Below, in pieces: positions 51,341 to 59,845 of a DNA stretch of 64,000 nucleotides. Below the pieces are notes generated by a model. The model saw nothing but the letters and a program-made list of their open reading frames with translations. It had not been told where the DNA came from and made no database searches. Within the stretch, counting starts at the first letter, position 1, and each line of letters begins with the position of its first letter. The stretch is from UBA822 sp965249775 (GTDB lineage Bacteria; Gemmatimonadota; Gemmatimonadetes; Longimicrobiales; Gaopeijiaceae): positions 4,216,001 through 4,280,000 of the forward strand of contig OZ252253.1 in assembly GCA_965249775.1 (NCBI GenBank), read 5' to 3'. A program made the position numbers and the translations under genes.

Positions 51341-51645
51341 AGAAGGCCGTTGAAGAAGTACAGCGGGTCGCGCACATGGCGCTTGTGCGCGTTCAGACAA
51401 GGAACGACGACGAGGCGTAGCAGAGCTACTCCGAGGAGGAGAGACGCAGGATCAACCGCACAACCGCCATGTGCCCACCACCATGTGGGGCATGATCTTA
51501 CGAGTTGAAGGGTTGCGGTGGCACGACCCCATCTCCGTTGTTGGAGCTCCTAACCGTAGCGAATGCTATGGCGTCGTCGCTCCGCCTAGGAGCTGGGCCC
51601 GTGGCATCCGCAACGCGGCCCACTGTACTTCTTCAACGGCCTTCT
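51341..51645. mobile_element. MITE-like element: 305 bp flanked by inverted ends of about 32 bp
   Basis: The left end (51341-51372) and the right end (reverse complement of 51614-51645) match at about 30 of 32 bases, with the first 23 bases identical (starting AGAAGGCCGTTGAAG). Inside the left part is a perfect hairpin, CGCGCACA/TGTGCGCG at 51369-51391, and further matches (GGCGTCGTCG on one side, CGACGACG on the other) continue the symmetry. No long gene lies within. It occupies the whole gap between rocD and the glycosyltransferase gene. No transposase is seen; target-site duplication is not obvious. Alternatives are two copies of a REP-like repeat in opposite orientation. Confidence 0.68.
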
Positions 51646-51654
51646 AGCGTTCCG

Positions 51655-53313
51655 ATGAGCGACGCGACCATCCCGGAGGAGCCTGGCAGAGGGCCCAATG
51701 CCGGGGGGACGCGAAGGTCAAGGCCGGACGTACTCGTTCCCCTGGGCGTGGCGGCGGGGTTGGGTGTGGTCGGGTTCTTCGTGTGGGCATCCGTGTCGCC
51801 CGGCGTGTGGCATGACGACGGGGCCTATCTACTTCTCGGCAAATCCCTCGCGGATGGCGAGGGACTCCAGTACTCGCAGGTTCCCGGGTCCCTGCCCGGA
51901 GCGAAGTTCCCACCCCTATACCCCCTTTTCCTCGCCTTTCTGTGGAGGCTTGCACCCGAGGCGGTGGGGCAAGGGCAACTCGCGTCCCTCTTCAACGTGC
52001 TGTTCGTGGCAACGAGCGGCGGCATGTTTGTGGCCTATCTGCGCTCGTTGAACTTCTCCTGGCGGAGCTCGGTGGCCTCGGCTGTTCTGTTCTGGTTGCT
52101 TCCCGATCTATGGCGACTGGCTCTGGTGCCTCTCTCCGAGCCACTCTTCCTGGTTGCCCTGGTTGGGGCGCTCTGGACCGGCTCTCGCCTGGAGGCCCAG
52201 CCCACATGGCGTCGACTCGGTGAATTCCTGGCCGCATTCCTGCTCGCCTACCACACTCGAAGCATGGGGCTCGCGGTTGGAATCGCCGTACCGTTCGCCT
52301 TGCTGATGCGGGGCCGGAGGGTGTGGGCGCTGCGGAGTGCCGTCGGCGCCGCGCTGATCATCGCACCGTGGATGATCTGGTCGGGCTGGGCGGCTACCGC
52401 GATTCCCGCTCCCCTTCGCGACACGTTGGGTCCCTACGCCGGTTGGCTCACGGGCCAGGTTGGTGGGGAAGCGGGGTTCTTCAGCGTGATGGCCGGGCGC
52501 GCCCTCGGGTTGGCGAGCCGAATCGTTGGACTCTTCTTTCCTGGCGCCGAGGGCTGGGATGTCGTGCTGGCGGGGGTCATTGCCGGCGGGGTGCTCGTCC
52601 TCGGGGTACGCCGGCTCTCTGCCCAGACGTGGACGCCGATTCTCACGGCCGCTCTCCTCATCGGGATGCTCTGGTTGTGGCCCTATCAAGAAATCCGACT
52701 GGCGATGCCGCTCATTCCGGTCCTGGGAATGGTCATCGTCGCTGGGTTCAAGCCCGAGTCGGAGAGGCTGACCCGTGGGATCAAGGTCGACGGAGCTCGG
52801 CCGGATCCCGTCACGTTCTTGGTCGGGATCATGGGCCTGGCTTGGATCATCGCGTTGGGTTCAGCGAGCGTCACGGCTCTCGCGGGCGGGCGTCACGTGG
52901 AGCCCCTCCGGATAAGGGAACTCATGCTCGCCCGGGCCACGCAGGCCGTGGGTGAGCGCGTCCCACCGAACGGAGTGGTAGGAGCCCCCGAGTTGTGGGC
53001 AGGACTGGCTCTTCACACCGGCCGCCGGGTTGCCCCGAGCGCCCGCTTCCGGCCGGGTGGCGACGGCCCCATCTGGGGTACGCCGACAGAGCAATTCGCG
53101 GTGTGGTCCGCTGCTGGAATCGAGTACGTCGTGTTGGAGAACGCGGGGCTGGTGCATCAGGAAGCACTGGACGAGCTGGACGCCCGCTGCCCCGGTGCGG
53201 TCCAGCTTCTAGCATCCTGGGCCGGAGGCATGCTCGCGCAGTTGAACTGGGACGACCCATGCCGGGACGTGGTCCTGCCGGAGGCCGCGCAAGAAGCCGT
53301 GCCGGGGGCCTAG
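51655..53313 (+). CDS. Family-39-type membrane glycosyltransferase
   Basis: 552 residues from ATG 51655; frames open from 51505 pass through the repeat element and are rejected. No Shine-Dalgarno is present because the repeat end lies just upstream. About eleven helices are visible. The first periplasmic loop has the DDGAYLLLGKSLADGEGL and KFPPLYPLFLAFL patterns, paralogous to the protein at 40729-42408. The probable base is in HDDGAY. The C-terminal soluble part of about 110 residues follows. It probably moves sugar from a lipid carrier to a periplasmic acceptor. It is convergent with the YggX gene, two bases apart. Confidence 0.82.
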   Translation: MSDATIPEEPGRGPNAGGTRRSRPDVLVPLGVAAGLGVVGFFVWASVSPGVWHDDGAYLLLGKSLADGEGLQYSQVPGSLPGAKFPPLYPLFLAFLWRLAPEAVGQGQLASLFNVLFVATSGGMFVAYLRSLNFSWRSSVASAVLFWLLPDLWRLALVPLSEPLFLVALVGALWTGSRLEAQPTWRRLGEFLAAFLLAYHTRSMGLAVGIAVPFALLMRGRRVWALRSAVGAALIIAPWMIWSGWAATAIPAPLRDTLGPYAGWLTGQVGGEAGFFSVMAGRALGLASRIVGLFFPGAEGWDVVLAGVIAGGVLVLGVRRLSAQTWTPILTAALLIGMLWLWPYQEIRLAMPLIPVLGMVIVAGFKPESERLTRGIKVDGARPDPVTFLVGIMGLAWIIALGSASVTALAGGRHVEPLRIRELMLARATQAVGERVPPNGVVGAPELWAGLALHTGRRVAPSARFRPGGDGPIWGTPTEQFAVWSAAGIEYVVLENAGLVHQEALDELDARCPGAVQLLASWAGGMLAQLNWDDPCRDVVLPEAAQEAVPGA

Positions 53314-53315
53314 CT

Positions 53316-53594
53316 CTACCACTCGATCTCGCCCTGTTGAGAGGTGTCGATTTCTTTCCCCTCGCCACCACCCAGCAATACGGTCTCGATCTGACCGTAC
53401 AGAAACTCCCGCGCCTTGGCATCGCGGGGGTCGAGCCCGTAGTGATTGATCAGAAGCGTCTGATGCTGCAGCCAATCCGTCCAGCACGCGGAGCAGATCT
53501 GTTCCTGAATGCGTTGCCCTAACTCGTTCCGAAAGGGAGGCCTGGCCAACGTCGGTTTATCCGGCCCGCAGCGCCTACACTCGATGGTCTCCAT
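53316..53594 (-). CDS. yggX: Iron-trafficking/oxidative damage protein YggX
   Basis: 92 residues from ATG 53594. The start METIECRRCGPDKPTLARPPF and the HQTLLINHYGLDPRDAKAREFLYGQ core match the YggX family, though the second Cys pair and CSACW are added features. The family binds Fe(II) and protects iron-sulfur enzymes from oxidation; it is best known in Proteobacteria. The C-terminal tail is Gly/Glu-rich and unlike the usual one. It is convergent with the glycosyltransferase and divergent from the DksA-like gene 276 bp away. Confidence 0.8.
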   Translation of the reverse strand: METIECRRCGPDKPTLARPPFRNELGQRIQEQICSACWTDWLQHQTLLINHYGLDPRDAKAREFLYGQIETVLLGGGEGKEIDTSQQGEIEW

Positions 53595-53870
53595 TTTCGC
53601 CCTCGCCCGATGATCGATGCCCCAACCGGGGCCAGCCTCCCGATTCTCGATTCGGGGATCACGGGACTACCCTCACACAAGGGCGGGGATCCCGCGAGAC
53701 GTGAGGACCGAACTGGGCGCACGGTCACAAGGAGCCAAGGGGGGGACGTTCGAACGGGCCCCGACGAACGGAATAGGGGACGTAGACGATGTTTTCCGAT
53801 TCGATTAATTTCTTCGCCGAAGGGCCAGTTGGCGATCTGGCTCCACATTCGAACCCGATACGAATTCAGA

Positions 53871-54251
53871 ATGTTGACCAAGAAGCAGCTCCAGCATATC
53901 GAGGGCCGGCTCATGGACGAGCGGGCAAGGGCCCTCAAGGCGTTGGGGCTCTTCGACAGGATAGCCAAGCTCGACAGGGAGTCGATGGACTCCGATCTAT
54001 CCGCCTACACGGACCACATGGCGGATCAGGGAACGGAGGCGATGGAGCGTGAGAAAGCCGCCCTCTTTGCGACCAAGGAGGGGCGCTACATATACCGGCT
54101 CGAAGAGGCGCTGCGGCGCATGTACAACGACCCGAAGTCGTTCGGGAACTGCCACACCTGTGGCTCCGAGGTCGGGTTCGAGCGTCTCGACGCCCTTCCC
54201 CACGCGCGGTACTGCATCGACTGCAAGAGGAAAGAGGAGGACGTAGTCTAG
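53871..54251 (+). CDS. DksA/TraR-type zinc-finger regulator
   Basis: 126 residues from ATG 53871; the frame is open to 53610, but the earlier residues are low in conservation and polar. Residues 1-80 form a coiled-coil hairpin, with the family segment SDLSAYTDHMADQGTEAMEREKAALFA. The zinc finger is Cys94, Cys97 (CHTC), Cys115 and Cys118 (CIDC). DksA binds RNA polymerase through the secondary channel and alters initiation, often with ppGpp. The acidic tip residues (DD pair in E. coli) are not clear here, and the protein may be a shorter relative. No ribosome site is evident. Confidence 0.82.
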   Translation: MLTKKQLQHIEGRLMDERARALKALGLFDRIAKLDRESMDSDLSAYTDHMADQGTEAMEREKAALFATKEGRYIYRLEEALRRMYNDPKSFGNCHTCGSEVGFERLDALPHARYCIDCKRKEEDVV

Positions 54252-54329
54252 CACACCTCAGCGGTCCAGCGCTTGGCTCCGTAAGTACGGTGCCGGAGCC
54301 GAAAGCCGGGAGGGCCCGCAGCCATCGGA

Positions 54330-55454
54330 CTACAGGACCGCCAAGAGCCGGTCCGCCAACGTCTCCGATTGCCAGCGCCTCACCCCCTCGACGCCCGAGA
54401 GTTCTTCCACAGAACGCGGATGAATGCGGGCGATCTCCAAGATCAAGGTGTTAGACATCAGGACTCCCCGGGCGATTCCCAGGGCTTCTGCCGCCTCGTT
54501 TCGAATAGCTTTGAGGCGGTTGGCGATCTCCTCTACCTCAGGTGGAGGGCGCCTTGGGCCCGCCGGACCCGGGGGATAACCCACGAGCTCGGAATCGTCG
54601 AGCCCGGCCGTGTGCTCGAGCCGGTCGAGTAACGCCCTGCCCGAACGCTCCGCGAGCTGGGGCGAGAACCCGCTTATGCCCGCGAGGGCTGAGACGTCAC
54701 GCGGCCGCTCGCGCACAACTTCCAGGAGCGCCGGATCTCCCACCACTCGGAAGAGGGCGCGATCCCGCGCGCGGGCGACCTCATCTCTCCAGAGCCAAGC
54801 TTCGCGGAGAAGGGCCACCTCGCGGAGCTCGAGATCGCGCACTCCCTTGATCTTGGTGACGGGATCGACCTCGCCGTCGTGGTTCCACCTCGAGGCTTCC
54901 ATGAGGCTGGACTCCTCTTCTGCCCAGGACCTTCTTCCAGCGGCTTCCAGCCGCTCAACAAGGAGGTCGGCCAACTCGTGCAGGTGCCGGGTGTCCGACG
55001 CGGCGTAGTCCAACATCTCGTCTGGAAGAGGACGCTTCGCCCAGTCCGCGCGCTGGAATTTCTTGGATACGTGGACATCAAGGTACTTTTCAAGGAGCGC
55101 CGCGAGTCCGAGAGAAGACTCTCCCAGAAGCGCCGCCGCGGTTTGTGTGTCGAACAGCTTCACGGGGTGTAGATCCAAGTCCCGGTCCATGAGCCGAAGA
55201 TCGTAATCGCCCCCGTGAAGAAGGATCGTCACTGCTGGACTTTCCAGAGGGCCCCGGAGCACGTCGGAGGGATCGACGGCGAGCGTGTCGACGACGAGAT
55301 CCTGGTCGCTGGTGCTCACCTGAAGCAGGCAGACCCGATCCGAATACCGATGAAAGCCGGCGGCTTCGAGGTCCACGGCCAGCCGGGTTTCGCCCCTCAG
55401 GCTCTCGCCCAACTCACTGAGAGTGCCCTCGTCTGAGATGAGTCGGATCGTCAT
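54330..55454 (-). CDS. rnd: Ribonuclease D-like 3'-5' exonuclease with HRDC domain
   Basis: 374 residues from ATG 55454. Exonuclease motifs of the DEDDy class: LAVDLEAAGFH near 24 (the second acidic residue in DLE), LHGGDYDLRLMDRD near 75, and YAASDTRHL near 153, with the Tyr and Asp ligands. Residues 225-370 comprise helical HRDC-like segments (VVRERPRDVSALAGISGFSPQ). RNase D trims the 3' ends of tRNA precursors and other small RNAs. No ribosome binding site is seen before the start; a divergent MBL gene begins 174 bases away with a repeat copy between. The C-terminus abuts the convergent DksA-like gene, 78 bases off. Confidence 0.87.
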   Translation of the reverse strand: MTIRLISDEGTLSELGESLRGETRLAVDLEAAGFHRYSDRVCLLQVSTSDQDLVVDTLAVDPSDVLRGPLESPAVTILLHGGDYDLRLMDRDLDLHPVKLFDTQTAAALLGESSLGLAALLEKYLDVHVSKKFQRADWAKRPLPDEMLDYAASDTRHLHELADLLVERLEAAGRRSWAEEESSLMEASRWNHDGEVDPVTKIKGVRDLELREVALLREAWLWRDEVARARDRALFRVVGDPALLEVVRERPRDVSALAGISGFSPQLAERSGRALLDRLEHTAGLDDSELVGYPPGPAGPRRPPPEVEEIANRLKAIRNEAAEALGIARGVLMSNTLILEIARIHPRSVEELSGVEGVRRWQSETLADRLLAVL

Positions 55455-55506
55455 GATGCCGGGAGCTTCGGTCCATAGGACTCCACGCGCAAGCGAATCA
55501 TGCTTT

Positions 55507-55537
55507 GGAAGGCCGTTGAAGACGTACAGCGGGTCGC
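55507..55537 (+). repeat. Dispersed intergenic repeat, copy D (terminal part only)
   Basis: GGAAGGCCGTTGAAG followed by ACGTACAGCGGGTCGC matches the left end of the element at 51341 with one or two changes. It is alone in the 174-bp gap between the divergent RNase D and MBL genes and has no obvious inverted partner within the gap. Confidence 0.65.
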
Positions 55538-55628
55538 CGAGCCTTGCTCTTGAGATCGCCCAAGGGCAGCTTCCACGGACCTCTCCGTGTGTGGTCTTCC
55601 AGAACGCCACACGAGCCGTGTAGGACTT

Positions 55629-56408
55629 ATGAAACTCACATTCCTCGGGACAGGAACCTCTTTCGGCGTGCCGGTCGTGGGGTGTGATTGCGAGGTTTGT
55701 ACCTCGGAGGACCCCCGCGACAAGCGGACGCGCCACGGGGCCTTGCTCGAGCTGGATGAAGGTACGGTTCTGGTCGATACGCCGCCCGAGCTACGACTCC
55801 AGCTGCTTGCGGCGGGTGTCGGAAACGTCGACGTGGTGTGGTATACGCACGGCCATGCGGACCATGTACACGGCATCGACGATCTTCGGGTCTTCACGGC
55901 ACACCAGCGTCGTGATATCCCCGCTTACGTGCCGGAAGAGTACGGCGATCTCTTTCGAACCCGGTTCTCGTATATCTTCGACGACGCTTATCAACCCCCG
56001 GAGGGAACGACCAAGCCACGCGTTCGTCTCACACCGTTCGGGCCCGACGAGGCTACGATGATCCTTGGTCACCGCTTCGACCCCGTAGTGGTGCCTCACG
56101 GGCCGGTCAGCGTATATGGCTTTCGCGTGGGGTCCCTGGGTTACGTCACCGATGCGAAGGAACTACCGGAGGCCGCTCTGGAAACCCTGAAGGGCGTGAG
56201 CGTTCTGGTCTTGAACGCGTTGTGGTTCGGCCGGCCGCATCCGACTCATTTCAACGTCGAAGAGGCCGTCGAGGCGGCCGGAGCCGTTGGTGCGGAGCGC
56301 ACCTACCTCGTCCATCTGACCCATCGAGTAGGCCACCAGGAATTGGTAGATCGGCTCCCCGAGAATGTGGCCCCCGCGTATGACGGTTTGAGCATCGAGA
56401 TCCCATGA
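55629..56408 (+). CDS. Metallo-beta-lactamase-fold phosphodiesterase (PhnP-like)
   Basis: 259 residues from ATG 55629 with AGGA eight bases upstream. Start GTGTSFGVPVVGCDCEVC, with paired Cys residues, is characteristic of PhnP-like and cyclic-phosphate phosphodiesterases. Zinc site THGHADH (His74, His76, Asp78, His79) is complete and further ligands are in ATMILGHRFDP and DA-KELP segments. It likely hydrolyses a cyclic phosphodiester such as a cyclic ribose phosphate; substrate cannot be fixed since phn genes are absent. It is co-directional with pgi, 16 bases upstream. Confidence 0.84.
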   Translation: MKLTFLGTGTSFGVPVVGCDCEVCTSEDPRDKRTRHGALLELDEGTVLVDTPPELRLQLLAAGVGNVDVVWYTHGHADHVHGIDDLRVFTAHQRRDIPAYVPEEYGDLFRTRFSYIFDDAYQPPEGTTKPRVRLTPFGPDEATMILGHRFDPVVVPHGPVSVYGFRVGSLGYVTDAKELPEAALETLKGVSVLVLNALWFGRPHPTHFNVEEAVEAAGAVGAERTYLVHLTHRVGHQELVDRLPENVAPAYDGLSIEIP

Positions 56409-56424
56409 GCTCCACCACAATTCC

Positions 56425-57825
56425 ATGACCCCGATCACACTGGACTTCTCGAACATGGTGATGGAACGCCTCGGTGCTAACGGCATCGACCCGGATCGTC
56501 TCGGGGAGGACCTGGCGGATCGTTTCGGTTTGGCTCACGAGAGTGTCGAGTCTTCTCGGCGTTCCGGTGAGATGGGGTTTCTCGAGCTTCCCTACGACTC
56601 AGCTGGGTTGAGCCATGTACAAGAGCTCGCGGATCGCGTGGAGGGGCGTTTTGAGAATCTCGTCATCATCGGGATCGGGGGGTCCGCGTTGGGGGCTCGG
56701 ACACTCCGCGACGGACTGCTGGGACCACTGTGGAACGAGCGCTCGAGTGAGGAGCGAACAGGCAGGCCTCGGATCTACGTCCTCGACAATGTGGATCCGG
56801 GGCCCGTAGTGGACCTCCTCGAGCATCTCGATCTTCGTCGTACGCTGGTCAACGTCGTCAGCAAGTCGGGATCCACCGCCGAGACGATGGCTCTTTACCT
56901 GGTGATCGAGGGGCTGCTGATCGAGGAGCTCGGGGCGGAGAAGGTAGGCGAGCACTTCGTGTTCACGACCGATCCGGAGAACGGAGCCCTGCGTTCGATC
57001 GCCGAGGCCGAGGGAATCGAAAGCTTGCCCATTCCGGGAAACGTCGGGGGCCGCTTTTCCGTGCTTTCGCCTGTGGGTCTCTTTCCGGCCGCCGTTGCCG
57101 GGGTGGATGTAGCGGCGCTTCTCGCAGGCGCCGGGACGGCCGACGAATACTGCCGTACGTCCGTGCTACGAGAGAACCCGGCTGGCCTGATGGCTACCCT
57201 GCTTCACACGGCTCACATCGAATCGGGGGCCTCGATCCACGTGATGATGCCGTACTCGGAGCTCCTTCGGTCCTTCTCGTTCTGGTTTCAGCAGCTCTGG
57301 GCGGAGTCACTCGGAAAGGCCCACGATCGCTCGGGCAATGTCGTCCACACGGGTCCGACACCGCTTCCGGCTGTCGGGGTCACCGATCAGCATGCGCAGG
57401 TACAGCTGTTCATGGAGGGGCCCTTGGACAAGGTCGTCATCTTCCTTGCAACAACCGGAGGGCGGCCGGACATGGAGATCGGTATGCACCGCCCCTCGGT
57501 GGCCGCGGCGGCCTATCTCGGAGATCACACGCTTCGCGAGTTGATGGATGCCGAAAGAGAGGCCACCGCCGAGGCTTTGCGCCGGAGCGGGAGGGCGAAC
57601 ATGACGTTCGAGATCGAGGACCTCGACGCATCGACACTCGGAGAGCTCTTTATGCTCATGTCTGTTGCCACAGTTTATGCCGGAGCGCTGTACGACGTGA
57701 ACCCGCTCGACCAACCCGGTGTCGAGCTCGGCAAGCAGCTCGCGTATGGACTCTTGGGACGGGAGGGGTACGATCCACCGGAACGGTTGGGGCCGGACGA
57801 ACGCTGGAGGATCGAACGGGGGTAG
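56425..57825 (+). CDS. pgi: Glucose-6-phosphate isomerase
   Basis: 466 residues from ATG 56425. The SIS domains contain IIGIGGSALGARTL near 78, SKSGSTAETMALYL near 148 and the long FTTDPENGALR... segment, with GGRFSVLSPVGLFPAAVAG later. QQLWAESLGKAHDRSG (about 290-305) and the Lys/His/Glu catalytic positions in VNPLDQPGVELGKQLAYGLLG fit PGI. It interconverts glucose 6-phosphate and fructose 6-phosphate. The protein is short (466 against 550), as in the archaeal/bacterial short PGI group. A phosphomannose-isomerase activity, as in bifunctional forms, cannot be excluded. Confidence 0.9.
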   Translation: MTPITLDFSNMVMERLGANGIDPDRLGEDLADRFGLAHESVESSRRSGEMGFLELPYDSAGLSHVQELADRVEGRFENLVIIGIGGSALGARTLRDGLLGPLWNERSSEERTGRPRIYVLDNVDPGPVVDLLEHLDLRRTLVNVVSKSGSTAETMALYLVIEGLLIEELGAEKVGEHFVFTTDPENGALRSIAEAEGIESLPIPGNVGGRFSVLSPVGLFPAAVAGVDVAALLAGAGTADEYCRTSVLRENPAGLMATLLHTAHIESGASIHVMMPYSELLRSFSFWFQQLWAESLGKAHDRSGNVVHTGPTPLPAVGVTDQHAQVQLFMEGPLDKVVIFLATTGGRPDMEIGMHRPSVAAAAYLGDHTLRELMDAEREATAEALRRSGRANMTFEIEDLDASTLGELFMLMSVATVYAGALYDVNPLDQPGVELGKQLAYGLLGREGYDPPERLGPDERWRIERG

Positions 57826-57950
57826 CGAAACGGGAGGCAGTGGGCCGGAACCGGCCAGGGCTCCCTGTGATCCAGCTCCAGTCGGCGGTATACTTCGAGT
57901 GGTAGCGGTTGTTTGCCCCGCCGTGAGACGCAGCAGAAGGAGTGCATATC

Positions 57951-58379
57951 ATGGGTAATCAAGAGGACACCCCTTACATCCTGGTCGAGCGGGACCGCGG
58001 CGGGAGTTTCGGGTCGTTCTGCCTCGGCGCTTTGGTCGGGGCTGGGCTGGCGCTGCTCTTTGCTCCTCAATCCGGTGAAGAGACGCAGGAGGAAATACGA
58101 GCCCGTGCCAAGAAGCTCCGCGCAGCCGCCGAGGAGCGTTTGCGTGAGGCTCAAGTGTCGCTCGAAGGTCGGTTGGAGAACGTTCGGGAGGGCGTCGAGT
58201 CTCGCGTCGAGTTGGTACGCGACGCGGTGGAATCCGGACGTGCGGCCGCCCAAGAGGCCCGCACGGATCTCGAGGACAAGCTCGAGCGCTCCAAGACGGC
58301 CGCAAAGGCGGGGATCGCCGCGGCCAAAGAGGCAGCTGTAGGCGGGAAGGAGGGCTCAGAGGAGGAAGTCGGCGAATAG
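57951..58379 (+). CDS. YtxH-like envelope protein, N-terminal helix and coiled coil
   Basis: 142 residues from ATG 57951, with GAAGGAG eight bases before it. The N-terminus has one hydrophobic segment (GSFCLGALVGAGLALLFAPQSGEET), typical of YtxH. The rest is charged and helical, a coiled coil (EERLREAQVSLEGRLENVREG). YtxH-like proteins are general stress/envelope proteins of unclear function. A TATACT -10 hexamer lies about 60 bases before the start, and a perfect GGCCGG-AA-CCGGCC hairpin at about 57843-57856 precedes it. The next gene, YihY, starts 20 bases downstream, so both probably share a transcript. Confidence 0.8.
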   Translation: MGNQEDTPYILVERDRGGSFGSFCLGALVGAGLALLFAPQSGEETQEEIRARAKKLRAAAEERLREAQVSLEGRLENVREGVESRVELVRDAVESGRAAAQEARTDLEDKLERSKTAAKAGIAAAKEAAVGGKEGSEEEVGE

Positions 58380-58398
58380 TGGCGGAGTCGCGACGCCC

Positions 58399-59352
58399 GT
58401 GAGCGCCGACCCTGCAGCTTCCCCCTCCGGTTCACGTCTTGCCCGCTCTAGGGAGTTCTGGTCGCGGGTGCCCGCCCGCTCTAGGGATTTTTGGGCCAGC
58501 GTGTACCACAAGTCTGCCCAGGACGACATCTTCTTCATGGCCGGGGCGATCAGTTTCAACCTTCTGATCGCCGTCGTGCCCCTCTTTCTCTTGGCCGTCG
58601 GGCTGTTGGGCTACGTCCTTCGTGCCCGGTACGGGGACCCCGCCGAAGTCATCATCGACCTCGTCGAGAACTACATTCCGGTGATCGAAGGTGTCGACCT
58701 CTTCGCCGTGATCGACGTGGTGGTGAACGAGGTGGTGGACAGCCGCATTGGGTACTCGATCGTGGGATCGCTCCTGGGCATTTGGCTCTCGACCAGACTC
58801 GTGAGTACCGTTCGGACTGCGCTACGAGACGTGTTCGACGTCAGGGTGAGCCACGGCGTAGTGCGAGGTAAGATCTTCGACGTGGAAGTCGTCCTGCTCG
58901 GGGGAGTGCTGCTGCTCTCGAACGTCGTCATTACGGTCTTCCTTCAGTCGCTCGGCGGTTGGGGCACAGACCTGCTGGGCATTCCGGGGGATTTTCTCGG
59001 ATCGACCGAGCGGGTGCTGGCACGACTGCTTGCATTCACGTCGACCTGGGCACTGTTCGCACTCATCTATTGGTACGTCACGGCCCGTCGGATCAATTGG
59101 CGTACGGCATTGATGGCTGCGACGGTCATGGCCGTATCGTACGAATTGATGAAATGGGGGTTCGCCTGGTACGTGACCTCAGTAGCCGACTACGGCTCTG
59201 CGTACGGGAATCTGGCCACGATCGTCGTGCTCTTGTTCTGGATCTATTACGTGTCGGTAGTGTTTGTCCTCAGCGGGGAAGTAGCCCAGGTTTACACCGC
59301 ACGTAAAACGGAAAAGGCGCAGATTCGAACTGCCTTCGGGGGCCTGGCCTGA
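58399..59352 (+). CDS. YihY/BrkB family membrane protein
   Basis: 317 residues from GTG 58399. Six hydrophobic segments span residues 50-290 (ISFNLLIAVVPLFLLAVGLL, YSIVGSLLGIWLS, VVLLGGVLLLSNVVITVF, LARLLAFTSTWALFALIYW, ATVMAVSYELMKWGFAW, IVVLLFWIYYVSVVFVLSGE). GAISFNLLIAV and the Y-G-SAYGNLA-LL pattern are typical. The family was once misnamed RNase BN and is now a probable lipid or glycan-associated transporter. The N-terminal 30 residues contain a 39-bp repeat (ARSREFWSRVP, ARSRDFWASVY). Confidence 0.85.
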   Translation: MSADPAASPSGSRLARSREFWSRVPARSRDFWASVYHKSAQDDIFFMAGAISFNLLIAVVPLFLLAVGLLGYVLRARYGDPAEVIIDLVENYIPVIEGVDLFAVIDVVVNEVVDSRIGYSIVGSLLGIWLSTRLVSTVRTALRDVFDVRVSHGVVRGKIFDVEVVLLGGVLLLSNVVITVFLQSLGGWGTDLLGIPGDFLGSTERVLARLLAFTSTWALFALIYWYVTARRINWRTALMAATVMAVSYELMKWGFAWYVTSVADYGSAYGNLATIVVLLFWIYYVSVVFVLSGEVAQVYTARKTEKAQIRTAFGGLA

Positions 59353-59365
59353 AGTTGGAGGACTG

Positions 59366-59845
59366 TTGAGCAACCAGAATGGTGGCGGCGAAAAGGGCCG
59401 AAAGGTGGTGGGGCGTAACCGGAAAGCTCGGCACGAATACGAGATCCTGGATACGCACGAGGCTGGGATCGTGCTCAAGGGACCCGAGGTGAAGTCGCTT
59501 CGGGCCGGTGAGCTGGCCTTCCGCGATGCCTTTGCCCGGGTGGAGCGCGGAGAGGTGTGGCTCTACAATCTCCACATTTCCCCCTATGAACAGGCGAACC
59601 GGGCCAACCAGGACCCTGAGCGTGTACGGAAGCTACTCCTGCACCGCGAGGAGATTCGCCGTCTGGTGAGTAAGACCGAGGAGAAGGGACTCACCTTGAT
59701 CCCCCTCGAGATCTATTTCCGAAAGGGGAACGCGAAGGTGCTTCTTGGGGTGGCGAAGGGACGTCGCCTTTACGACAAGCGCGAAAAGCTGAAGAAGCAA
59801 ACTCAAGATAGGGAGGCCAAACGCGCCATGAGCGAGCACCGATGA
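59366..59845 (+). CDS. smpB: SsrA-binding protein SmpB
   Basis: 159 residues from TTG 59366, with GGAGGAC six bases upstream. The OB-fold core shows RNRKARHEYEILDTHEAGIVLKG, EVKSLRAGELAFRDAF and KGLTLIPLEIYFRKGNAKVLLG-VAKGR; the C-terminal basic tail is LKKQTQDREAKRAMSEHR. SmpB brings tmRNA to stalled ribosomes for rescue. The ssrA gene was not recognised in the window. The stop overlaps the next gene by four bases. Confidence 0.95.
   Translation: MSNQNGGGEKGRKVVGRNRKARHEYEILDTHEAGIVLKGPEVKSLRAGELAFRDAFARVERGEVWLYNLHISPYEQANRANQDPERVRKLLLHREEIRRLVSKTEEKGLTLIPLEIYFRKGNAKVLLGVAKGRRLYDKREKLKKQTQDREAKRAMSEHR

Noticed and set aside
51505..51654. Longer form of the second glycosyltransferase
   Set aside because: The extra codons pass through the repeat element; ATG 51655 begins the family sequence.
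53595..53870. Possible short gene in the gap before the DksA-like gene
   Set aside because: Frames exist here, but none has a ribosome site, a domain or a plausible composition.
59326..59345. tRNA T-loop-like sequence AGATTCGAACTG
   Set aside because: It is inside the YihY gene and has no cloverleaf around it. No tRNA was found in the window by eye.
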